DNA of 8,325 nt, taken from contig DHGT01000114.1 in assembly GCA_002402905.1 (NCBI GenBank), forward strand, positions 1 to 8,325, in the 5' to 3' direction. The position numbers and the translations under genes were made by a program. This stretch comes from Desulfatitalea sp. UBA4791. Lineage in GTDB: Bacteria; Desulfobacterota; Desulfobacteria; Desulfobacterales; Desulfosarcinaceae. The stretch's first letter is position 1; every line of letters starts with the position of its first letter. This document shows, piece after piece, positions 1 to 5,911 of the stretch. The notes under the pieces are model-generated. The model did no database searches. It saw only the letters and a program-made list of their open reading frames with translations, and was not told the DNA's origin.

Positions 1-615
1 CCGGTCTTTGATTTTGCACAGTTTCACAACGAACTCCCGGTAACCGGTATCGTCGCGGGAATAGGGGCGCGTCATTTCCGGGGGAACGTCGGGGTTGTGC
101 AGGCAGGCCCCCAATTCACCGGCAAACAGATAGGCCCGGGCCACTCCCACGGCACCAATGGCGTCGAGTTTGTCCGCGTCGAACAGCACCCGGGCCTCTA
201 TCGATTCGGGTGGATAGTCGCTCCTGAAACGATGGGCCCGCACACAATGGACGATGTTGGCCTTGCCGGCCTCGGTGATGGTCAAGGGGGCCAAAATATC
301 TCGGGCCATCTCGGCGCCCTTGATGGCATGGCAGACGCCCCCATTGGCCGCATCCTGGGTTGCCCGCCCGATATCATGCAGATAGGCGGCGCATTCGAGC
401 ACCTCCATGTCGGCGCCTTCTTTGGGCCCGATGTGCAGACAGAGACGATGGACCCTCAAGGTGTGCTCCCAGTCGTGACTTCCCCGGGCATCGGAGAACA
501 GATGTTGTGCGGCCTGGCGCACCGCCAGGCGTGGATCGATGGGCGTGGTGGGGTTCGGATCGATCCCTGCGCGTCGCGCCTCGTTTTTTATGTTCGACCG
601 GGACGATTTTAACAA
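1..615 (-). CDS. HD-domain phosphohydrolase, YedJ-like (C-terminus cut by window edge)
   Basis: The reverse strand encodes an HD superfamily protein that resembles the uncharacterised E. coli YedJ family as I recall it (about 230 residues). Numbered from the TTG at 615, the metal-ligand pattern is complete: H51 in HDWEHTLRV, H80-D81 in AYLHDIG, and a distal Asp in the FDADKLDAIGA stretch (146-155). H123 and H128 follow in VHCVRAHRF. Such proteins are metal-dependent phosphohydrolases; the substrate is unknown. It is cytosolic, with no signal peptide. 205 codons are visible and roughly 30-40 C-terminal residues should lie off the left edge. The start is uncertain: there is no in-frame ATG. TTG at 615 fits the candidate promoter at 679-708 but has only a distant AGG as a Shine-Dalgarno. 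GTG at 522 would leave 15 residues before the HD motif, closer to YedJ. The frame stays open back to a stop at 820-822. It is divergent from the dcw cluster and probably unrelated in function. Confidence 0.85.
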   Translation of the reverse strand, partial: MLKSSRSNIKNEARRAGIDPNPTTPIDPRLAVRQAAQHLFSDARGSHDWEHTLRVHRLCLHIGPKEGADMEVLECAAYLHDIGRATQDAANGGVCHAIKGAEMARDILAPLTITEAGKANIVHCVRAHRFRSDYPPESIEARVLFDADKLDAIGAVGVARAYLFAGELGACLHNPDVPPEMTRPYSRDDTGYREFVVKLCKIKDR

Positions 616-678
616 TTTGTTATCTTTGCCTATTTTTATTTTCAGGGTTGTCGGCCGCTCATCGGCGGGTCGTTCCCT

Positions 679-708
679 GAAATAGTGCAGGCCGGGGCTC
701 GTTGTCAA
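679..708 (-). promoter_or_regulatory. Candidate sigma-70 promoter for the HD gene
   Basis: On the - strand a perfect -35 hexamer TTGACA (708-703) is followed after 18 bp by TATTTC (684-679), a partial -10 match. Transcription would begin near 672, about 57 nt before the TTG at 615. This is a pattern match only. The spacer is GC-rich and the -10 lacks the final T, so strength is uncertain. Confidence 0.35.
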
Positions 709-812
709 ATTTAAAACAGGCAAAACACAGTGCTGCGAAATTTTGTTGCTCCACTTTTCACCACATTGTAAATGGGGGTTTAAATCGAATGAATTATTAT
801 ATAAATTTAAAA
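707..812. repeat. Short direct repeat AAATTTAAAA in the AT-rich divergent intergenic region
   Basis: The 10-mer AAATTTAAAA occurs at 707-716 and again at 803-812, 96 bp apart, inside the 273-bp gap between the HD gene and mraZ. The second copy lies in a nearly pure A/T stretch (about 789-813), 18 bp upstream of the candidate mraZ -35 hexamer, where an UP element or a bend for a nucleoid protein could sit. In DNA this AT-rich a 10-mer repeat can occur by chance. No gene is seen between 616 and 888. Confidence 0.3.
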
Positions 813-830
813 TCCCACATCACTTTTCGC

Positions 831-860
831 TTGACTTGATCTTCATGTTGTATTTAAGGT
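831..860 (+). promoter_or_regulatory. Candidate promoter of the mraZ-led dcw operon
   Basis: TTGACT (831-836) is a five-of-six match to the sigma-70 -35 box. Eighteen bases on, TAAGGT (855-860) keeps the TA and final T of a -10 element. The start would fall near 866-868, giving a leader of about 22 nt before mraZ. TATTTA at 851-856 is a better -10 by sequence, but with a 14-bp spacer it is badly placed. It is the best promoter candidate I can see upstream of the operon. Confidence 0.5.
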
Positions 861-884
861 GGACCAAAGTGGATAATAATGGTG
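860..884 (+). promoter_or_regulatory. MraZ operator: three TGG boxes at 10-bp period
   Basis: TGG occurs at 860-862, 870-872 and 880-882, so three direct repeats sit exactly one helical turn apart, directly before the mraZ start codon. The first two are extended as GTGGA and the third reads ATGGT. E. coli MraZ is known to bind TGGG-type direct repeats with 5-nt spacers upstream of its own gene, and mollicute MraZ binds repeated AAAGTG-type boxes; AAAGTGG is present here at 866-872. The array overlaps the end of the candidate -10, the expected transcription start and the ribosome binding site. Bound MraZ would therefore block initiation, consistent with autorepression. Confidence 0.7.
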
Positions 885-885
885 A
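881..885 (+). promoter_or_regulatory. Ribosome binding site of mraZ (GGTGA), overlapping the third MraZ box
   Basis: GGTGA pairs with the UCACC of the 16S rRNA tail and ends 3 nt before the ATG at 889. It supports that start over the out-of-frame ATG at 879. It shares the TGG of the last operator repeat, so that sequence serves both DNA binding and translation. Confidence 0.5.
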
Positions 886-888
886 ATA

Positions 889-1335
889 ATGTTCCGAGGC
901 AGTTCCTCACATACCCTTGACGACAAGGGACGCTTCAGTATCCCGGCCCGATTCAAGGAAAATATTCGTGCCAACGGGAGCGATGCGCTGATGATCAGCT
1001 CGCTGGACGGCTGTTTGGTGGCCTATCCACTCGAAGAGTGGTTCAAAATAGAGGACCACATTCTCTCGTTGGCCGAAAAGAGCGAGAGCATGCGACGATT
1101 TCGTAGATTGTTCGTGGGCGGCGCACACGAATGCCCGTGCGACAAGCAGGGCAGGGTGCTGATTCCACCGAATTTACGTGCCAAGGCGGCACTGGAAAAG
1201 GAGATCATGCTGGTCGGCGTGCTGAATCATTTCGAGATCTGGTCTCAGGATAAGTATGCCGAGGAAGTCGAGAAGATGGAAATCGACCTGCAACAGGCGG
1301 AGGTGCGTAACGAGATCGCCAAGTTAAGGCTATAA
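889..1335 (+). CDS. mraZ: Transcriptional regulator MraZ
   Basis: MraZ is a DNA-binding protein that controls the dcw operon and forms ring-like oligomers. The 148-residue product has the family length and both tandem SpoVT/AbrB-like half-domains. The first carries DDKGRFSIPARF (residues 11-22), the second DKQGRVLIP (85-93). These are the two copies of the D-x-x-GR signature that define the family. FRRLFVGGAHEC (71-82) links the halves and a charged helix closes the C-terminus. The start is ATG, with GGTGA just upstream and the 10-bp-period TGG repeats immediately before it. It is the first gene of the operon, and its stop lies 2 bp before the rsmH start, so the two are almost certainly co-translated. 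By E. coli precedent it represses its own promoter. Nothing in the protein is unusual. Confidence 0.97.
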   Translation: MFRGSSSHTLDDKGRFSIPARFKENIRANGSDALMISSLDGCLVAYPLEEWFKIEDHILSLAEKSESMRRFRRLFVGGAHECPCDKQGRVLIPPNLRAKAALEKEIMLVGVLNHFEIWSQDKYAEEVEKMEIDLQQAEVRNEIAKLRL

Positions 1336-1337
1336 TA

Positions 1338-2279
1338 ATGGCTTTTCAGCATGTGAGCGCCATGATGCACGAGGTGATGGAATGTTTGGCCTGCCGGGCT
1401 GGCGGGACTTACGTCGATTGCACCTTGGGTGGATCCGGGCATGCGAAAGCGATTTGTGAAAAGATCGGCTCCGACGGGAGGCTGATCGGTATCGATCAGG
1501 ACCGTGATGCGATTGCCAACGCCAAAACAATTTTAGCTCCTTTTGTCGCCAACATCAATTTTTTCCACGGCAATTTTACCGGGTTGCCTGAATACCTGGC
1601 CCAATTGGGCATAGCGGCCGTGGATGGCATTCTTCTGGATCTTGGTCTATCCCAACATCAACTCGAGGCGAGCGGCCGCGGGTTTTCGTTCCAAAAAGAC
1701 GAGCCGCTCGATATGCGCATGGACGAGCGGAGGGACAAACGTGCCGAGGATCTGGTCAATCGGCTTTCAGAGGCCGAATTGACGCATATATTCCAACGCT
1801 TGGGAGAGGAGCGCTGGTCCAAGCGCATTGCGCGGGCCATCGTTGCCACGCGTGGTCGCGATCCGATTCGCACCACCGGCCAACTGGTCGAGCTGGTGCG
1901 CCAGGCGGTTCCCGCCCGCGCCGCCGCAGCGCAGAAGATCCACCCGGCCACCCGCATCTTCATGGCCTTGCGCATTGCCGTGAACGAAGAGTTGGCCTGT
2001 CTCGATCGATTTCTCGATGCATCGGTCGATTTGCTGCGACCCAACGGCCGGATGTGCATCCTTTCGTTTCACAGCCTGGAGGATCGCATGGTCAAGCAGC
2101 GCTTCCGGCAATGGGCCGATCCGTGCACCTGTCCCCCGGATCTGCCGCGGTGTGTTTGCGGGGCCCGGCCTAAGGTGCGATTGATCACCAAAAAGGTGGT
2201 GCGTCCGTCCCAGGAGGAGATATCGCGGAACCCCATGGCCCGCAGCACGCGCTTGCGTTGCGCGGAACGGATCGGTTGA
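1338..2279 (+). CDS. rsmH: 16S rRNA (cytosine(1402)-N(4))-methyltransferase RsmH (MraW)
   Basis: RsmH transfers a methyl group from S-adenosylmethionine to N4 of C1402 in the decoding centre of the 30S subunit. The 313-residue protein is full length and shows the family landmarks in order: SAM-binding motif I DCTLGGSGH (27-35), acidic loop GIDQD (51-55), ILLDLGLSQHQLE (98-110), RGFSF (114-118), PLDMRMD (123-129), TRIFMALRIAVNEEL (205-219), ILSFHSLEDR (241-250) and the C-terminal NPMARSTRLR (298-307). A cysteine-rich insert, CTCPPDLPRCVCG (263-275), gives a CxC-X6-CxC pattern like a metal knuckle; similar inserts occur in RsmH of several lineages, though any role is unproven. AAGG (1326-1329), 8 nt upstream, serves as ribosome binding site inside the end of mraZ. 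The gene is a constant dcw member although its role is ribosomal. The stop lies 17 bp before ftsL. Confidence 0.97.
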   Translation: MAFQHVSAMMHEVMECLACRAGGTYVDCTLGGSGHAKAICEKIGSDGRLIGIDQDRDAIANAKTILAPFVANINFFHGNFTGLPEYLAQLGIAAVDGILLDLGLSQHQLEASGRGFSFQKDEPLDMRMDERRDKRAEDLVNRLSEAELTHIFQRLGEERWSKRIARAIVATRGRDPIRTTGQLVELVRQAVPARAAAAQKIHPATRIFMALRIAVNEELACLDRFLDASVDLLRPNGRMCILSFHSLEDRMVKQRFRQWADPCTCPPDLPRCVCGARPKVRLITKKVVRPSQEEISRNPMARSTRLRCAERIG

Positions 2280-2296
2280 GGGCGAGAAGGTAGGAT

Positions 2297-2611
2297 ATGA
2301 CAACAAAACCCCCCCAAACCGAAAAGCGGATGAAAAGCCGTACCGGCGTGATCGGGATGGCGATGCTGACCATTTTTTTGGGAGAGCTGCTGCTTTACAC
2401 ATGGTGCCGCGTGGAGTGCGTGCAGACCGGATATGTCATCACCACTGAGCGTCGGAAACAAAAGGAGCTGCAGCTGCTGCAAAACAGTTTGAAGATCGAA
2501 CTGGCCCATTTAAAAGCACCGGAACACGTTTCGCGCGTTGCACGTGAACGGCTGGCCCTGGCCGTTCCGGAGCCCGGACAGATCGTCGTGGTGCCCTTAC
2601 ATGAAGATTAA
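2297..2611 (+). CDS. ftsL: Cell division protein FtsL
   Basis: FtsL is a small bitopic membrane protein that, with FtsB and FtsQ, scaffolds and activates the FtsWI synthase at the septum. The 104-residue product fits by architecture and position more than by sequence, as is normal for this poorly conserved family. It has a basic cytoplasmic N-terminus (1-15), one transmembrane helix (about 16-36), a periplasmic heptad-rich coiled coil (about 49-73), then RVARERLALAVPEPGQIVVV (80-99), the typical leucine and PGQIV-like ending. Start at ATG 2297 is supported by GAAGG (2286-2290), 6 nt upstream. An in-frame ATG at 2330 (residue 12) would also keep the membrane helix. Codons 5-7 contain a C7 run (2309-2315). 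The last 11 bp overlap the start of ftsI, its functional partner, so their synthesis is likely coupled. Confidence 0.9.
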   Translation: MTTKPPQTEKRMKSRTGVIGMAMLTIFLGELLLYTWCRVECVQTGYVITTERRKQKELQLLQNSLKIELAHLKAPEHVSRVARERLALAVPEPGQIVVVPLHED

Positions 2612-4331
2612 GAAGCCCAAAAATTTCCGAGCGGCGCTGGTTTGCACGCTTTTCATGCTCTGGTTGACCGTTATTGGCGCCAGGTCGGCCTATTTGCAGA
2701 TTCACAAAGGGAGTTGGCTTTCGGACAAGGCGGCCGGGCAGTACGAGCGTGAGTTGACCCTTAGGGGAAAACGCGGTGCCATTTATGATCGTCGCCACGA
2801 GGCCATGGCGGTGAGCATCGAAACCACGTCGGTGGCGGTGAACCCCACCTTGCTGGCCAACAGAGAGCAGGCGGCGGTCAAGTTGGCCAAGGCGCTGCAT
2901 CTGAAATCCAGTGCGGTGCGCAAACAGTTGGCCGGCAAACGCTCCTTCGCCTGGATCAAGCGCCAGGCCACACCCAAGGAGGTCGCGGCAGTCAAGAAGC
3001 TGGGGTTGCCGGGCATCGCCTTGTTGCCGGAACACAGCCGTTTTTATCCCAATACCACGCTGGCGGCCCAGGTTATTGGTTTCACGGGCATCGACGGTCA
3101 AGGGCTGGAGGGCCTCGAATTCTACTATAATGAAGATCTCAAGGGCGAAGCCAACACCGTTAAAATTTTGAAGGACGCCCTGGGGCGAGGGTTCGACGCC
3201 GATCAATGGGCCGCAGTGCAACAAGCCGGTCAAAATTTGATTTTGACCATCGATCGCCAGGTGCAATTCATCGCCGAAAGCGCGCTTGCCGAAGCCGTGA
3301 CCCGATCCAAGGCCCGGTCGGGGATCGCTTTGGTGATGGAGACCCAGACCGGGGCCATGCTGGCCATTGCCCATTATCCTTTTTTCAACCCCAATGCCTT
3401 TGGCCGTTCCGATCGCAAGACATGGCGGAACCGGGCGATCACCGATCCCTTCGAGCCGGGTTCGACCATGAAGATCTTCAGCGCCGCGGCGTCCCTCGAA
3501 AGCGGCCAGAGCGGCCCCGGTTCCATTTTTTACTGCGAAAACGGCGCCTATTTGATGGGGGGACACACGCTGCATGACACCAAGCCTCACGGCTGGCTTT
3601 CTTTGCAGCAAATCGTAAAATTTTCCAGCAACATCGGGACCGTCAAGGTGGCCGAGCAGCTCGGCGCCCGCCGGCTGCACGAATCGTTGCATGGATTTGG
3701 TTTCGGACAGCGCACCGGGATCGATTTCCCGGGGGAATCATCGGGCAGTCTGTCCAATTACAAACGCTGGACTACGGTGGATACCGGCGCCATATCCTTT
3801 GGCCAGGGCGTTTCGGTCACGGCCATGCAGCTCATCGCCTCGGCGGGCGCATTGGCCAACGATGGGTTGATGATGCAGCCCCATGTGGTCCAGGCCGTTA
3901 CCGATGCCAACGGCCGACCGGTGCGCACCGTGACACCCAAGGCTGTGCGCCAGGTGGTTTCGGCTCAGACCGCCCTGACCGTGCGACGCATCATGCGCAG
4001 CGTGATTACCGAGGGCGGTACGGGGGTCAAGGCCGCGGTGGCCGGCTACGAAGTGTGCGGGAAAACCGGTACGGCGCAGAAGATCGATTCCCAGGGGAAA
4101 TATTCCCGAGAGCTCTACACGGCGTCGTTCATCGGGTTCGCCCCTACTCAGCGACCGATGATCGCGGTTCTCGTGGTCGTGGACGAACCCAAGGAAGATG
4201 TCCACGGTGGATCGGTCGCTGCTCCGGCATTTGCGCGGATCGTCAAGGAGACCATGGGCTATCTGAACGTGGCGCCCTCGCCCGATTGGGAGAAGTTGAG
4301 GGTTTCCAGGGATGTCAAGGTGAGCGGGTGA
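2601..4331 (+). CDS. ftsI: Peptidoglycan D,D-transpeptidase FtsI (PBP3, class B)
   Basis: FtsI cross-links septal peptidoglycan in the periplasm, anchored in the inner membrane and partnered with FtsW. The 576-residue protein has an N-terminal membrane anchor (about 9-27), the class B pedestal motif RGAIYDRRHEAMAV (58-71), and the penicillin-binding domain with all three active-site motifs: STMK (nucleophile S288, K291), SSN (342-344) and KTG (488-490). Length is close to E. coli FtsI (588). There is no C-terminal PASTA domain; the protein ends about 20 residues after the core. I start it at ATG 2601 because the membrane anchor follows directly. The open frame extends upstream to 2538, but those 21 codons lie inside ftsL and encode nothing FtsI-like. 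Only a weak GGTG (2590-2593) precedes the start, so translation is probably coupled to ftsL through the 11-bp overlap. The stop overlaps the murE start by 4 bp. Confidence 0.97.
   Translation: MKIKKPKNFRAALVCTLFMLWLTVIGARSAYLQIHKGSWLSDKAAGQYERELTLRGKRGAIYDRRHEAMAVSIETTSVAVNPTLLANREQAAVKLAKALHLKSSAVRKQLAGKRSFAWIKRQATPKEVAAVKKLGLPGIALLPEHSRFYPNTTLAAQVIGFTGIDGQGLEGLEFYYNEDLKGEANTVKILKDALGRGFDADQWAAVQQAGQNLILTIDRQVQFIAESALAEAVTRSKARSGIALVMETQTGAMLAIAHYPFFNPNAFGRSDRKTWRNRAITDPFEPGSTMKIFSAAASLESGQSGPGSIFYCENGAYLMGGHTLHDTKPHGWLSLQQIVKFSSNIGTVKVAEQLGARRLHESLHGFGFGQRTGIDFPGESSGSLSNYKRWTTVDTGAISFGQGVSVTAMQLIASAGALANDGLMMQPHVVQAVTDANGRPVRTVTPKAVRQVVSAQTALTVRRIMRSVITEGGTGVKAAVAGYEVCGKTGTAQKIDSQGKYSRELYTASFIGFAPTQRPMIAVLVVVDEPKEDVHGGSVAAPAFARIVKETMGYLNVAPSPDWEKLRVSRDVKVSG
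4317..4323 (+). promoter_or_regulatory. Ribosome binding site that fixes the murE GTG start
   Basis: AAGGTGA, 4 nt before GTG 4328, is a strong match to the anti-Shine-Dalgarno and lies within the last codons of ftsI. It singles out the GTG in the GTGA overlap as the murE start; no in-frame ATG lies nearby. Confidence 0.7.
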
Positions 4332-5902
4332 AATTGGCGCGTCTCATACATGCAGTGGAGGTCGACGGCGGCGGTATAGATTTGACCGCCGGCGAGGCGG
4401 CAGTGCTGTCCGTCCACGGCGAGCGGCCGGTGAGCGGTCTTTTTTATCGCGCGCAAGAGGTACAACCGGGTGGGGTGTTTATCGCGATTAAGGGTTTTTC
4501 GGCCGACGGCCATCGCTATATCGACGAGGCCGTTGAGCGCGGTGCCGAGGCCATATTTTGCGAGCGTGTCATACCGGGGCGGGAAGGCGAGAGCATACCG
4601 GTCCTCGACGGCCGCAAGGCCATGGCGGCCATGGCCGCAGAATTTTACGGCCACCCGTCGCGACGGATGACGGTGATCGGCATCACCGGCACCAGCGGCA
4701 AGACCACCACCAGCTACCTGATCGAGAGCATCCTCAAGACGGCCGGCATGGCCGTAGGGGTCATCGGTACGATCAACTACCGGTTCGACGGCCATAGCTT
4801 CGACAACCCGGTCACCACGCCTGAATCCTTGGACCTGCAACGCATTCTGGCGCAGATGGCCGACGCGGGCACCACTCATGTGGTCATGGAGGTCTCCTCC
4901 CACGCCTTGGATCTCCAACGGATTCACGCCTGCGATGTGGATGTGGCCGTTTTCACCAATCTGTCCCAGGACCATCTCGACTTTCACCATACCATGGCGG
5001 CCTACTGGGACAGCAAACGCAAGCTGTTTACCCAATTTTTGCCGGCTTCCCGGGGCAAATGCGACGTGCGGGCCGTCATCAACGTCGACGACCCAAAAGG
5101 CGCAGAACTGGCGGCCGGCTTGGAGATGGCGCACCTGACCACCGGCCGGGGCGACAAGGCCGACATCCGGGTCGAATCGTCCCGGGCCGATCTGACGGGC
5201 CTGTCCGCCGTGGTTGGCACCCCCAGGGGGACGCTTTCCATCCGATCGGCCTTGGTAGGCCGCCATAACCTGGAAAACATTCTCAATGCCGCAGGCACCG
5301 CCCTGGCGCTGGGAGTCGAACTGGAAGCGATCCGACTCGGTGTGGCATCCCTGGACCATGTGCCGGGCCGGCTGGAGCGGGTGGTCGATCCGGCCGGACA
5401 GCGGTTCGTCTATATCGATTATGCACACAAGCCCGACGCCCTGGAAAAAGCCCTCCAATCGCTGCGGGCGGTTTGTCACGGGCGGATGATCTGTGTGTTT
5501 GGATGCGGCGGGGATCGCGACCGCGCCAAGCGCCCGCTCATGGGCACCATAGCGGCCAGTCTGAGCGATTTGACGGTGGTGACGTCGGACAACCCGCGCA
5601 GCGAGCCGCCCCTGCAGATCATCGATCAGATCGTGGCGGGTGTGCGCCAGGCGTGCGATCACGCCTGTTCGCCCGTTGGCCTGGCGGGTGGGTTTGACCG
5701 CAGGGGATACGTGGTCGAACCGGATCGTCGCAAGGCCATCGTGCTCGGCATCGCGGCCGCCCGAACCGGAGATACGGTCTTGATCGCCGGGAAAGGGCAT
5801 GAACCTTATCAGATCGTGGGCGGGCGGCGATTGTCCTTCGATGATCGCATAGAGGCCCGAAAAGCCTTGGAAGCTTTATCTGCCGAATCGCCGGCAGCAT
5901 GA
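4328..5902 (+). CDS. murE: UDP-N-acetylmuramoyl-L-alanyl-D-glutamate--2,6-diaminopimelate ligase MurE
   Basis: MurE is the cytosolic ATP-dependent ligase that adds the third stem residue to UDP-MurNAc-L-Ala-D-Glu. The 524-residue product has the three Mur-ligase domains. The N-terminal domain binds the UDP-MurNAc part. The central ATPase domain has the P-loop ITGTSGKTTT (119-128), TTPESLDLQ (163-171), MEVSSHAL (187-194), NLSQDHLDFH (211-220) and K230, aligned with the carbamylated lysine of the family. GRHNLENILNA (311-321) leads to the C-terminal domain with VPGRLE (345-350), DYAHKPDALE (364-373) and FGCGGDRDRAKR (391-402). DNPR (421-424) is the signature of mDAP-adding enzymes, so the substrate is meso-diaminopimelate, not lysine. 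The start is GTG in a GTGA overlap with the ftsI stop, backed by AAGGTGA at 4317. The open frame runs back to 4055 but is only an ftsI shadow there. The stop lies 9 bp before murF. Confidence 0.97.
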   Translation: MKLARLIHAVEVDGGGIDLTAGEAAVLSVHGERPVSGLFYRAQEVQPGGVFIAIKGFSADGHRYIDEAVERGAEAIFCERVIPGREGESIPVLDGRKAMAAMAAEFYGHPSRRMTVIGITGTSGKTTTSYLIESILKTAGMAVGVIGTINYRFDGHSFDNPVTTPESLDLQRILAQMADAGTTHVVMEVSSHALDLQRIHACDVDVAVFTNLSQDHLDFHHTMAAYWDSKRKLFTQFLPASRGKCDVRAVINVDDPKGAELAAGLEMAHLTTGRGDKADIRVESSRADLTGLSAVVGTPRGTLSIRSALVGRHNLENILNAAGTALALGVELEAIRLGVASLDHVPGRLERVVDPAGQRFVYIDYAHKPDALEKALQSLRAVCHGRMICVFGCGGDRDRAKRPLMGTIAASLSDLTVVTSDNPRSEPPLQIIDQIVAGVRQACDHACSPVGLAGGFDRRGYVVEPDRRKAIVLGIAAARTGDTVLIAGKGHEPYQIVGGRRLSFDDRIEARKALEALSAESPAA

Positions 5903-5911
5903 AGGAGCGCC

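Noticed and set aside
97..612. 171-codon open frame on the + strand over the first 600 bases
   Set aside because: The opposite strand encodes a clear HD-domain protein with all metal ligands; the + frame has no recognisable motif and is its shadow.
2538..2600. Extension of FtsI by 21 codons upstream
   Set aside because: It lies wholly within ftsL and would place a non-FtsI-like segment before the basic N-terminus and membrane anchor; ATG 2601 fits the family.
2439..3692. 417-codon open frame on the - strand across ftsI
   Set aside because: It is antisense to a complete FtsI with all three penicillin-binding motifs. Long antisense frames are expected in GC-rich genes. The translation is low-complexity and motif-free.
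4055..4327. Extension of MurE by 91 codons upstream
   Set aside because: This part overlaps ftsI out of frame, is Arg-rich and motif-free, and a strong ribosome binding site points to GTG 4328.
4259..5800. 513-codon open frame on the - strand across murE
   Set aside because: It mirrors murE, is rich in His/Arg/Gly/Gln and shows no domain; a codon-bias shadow.
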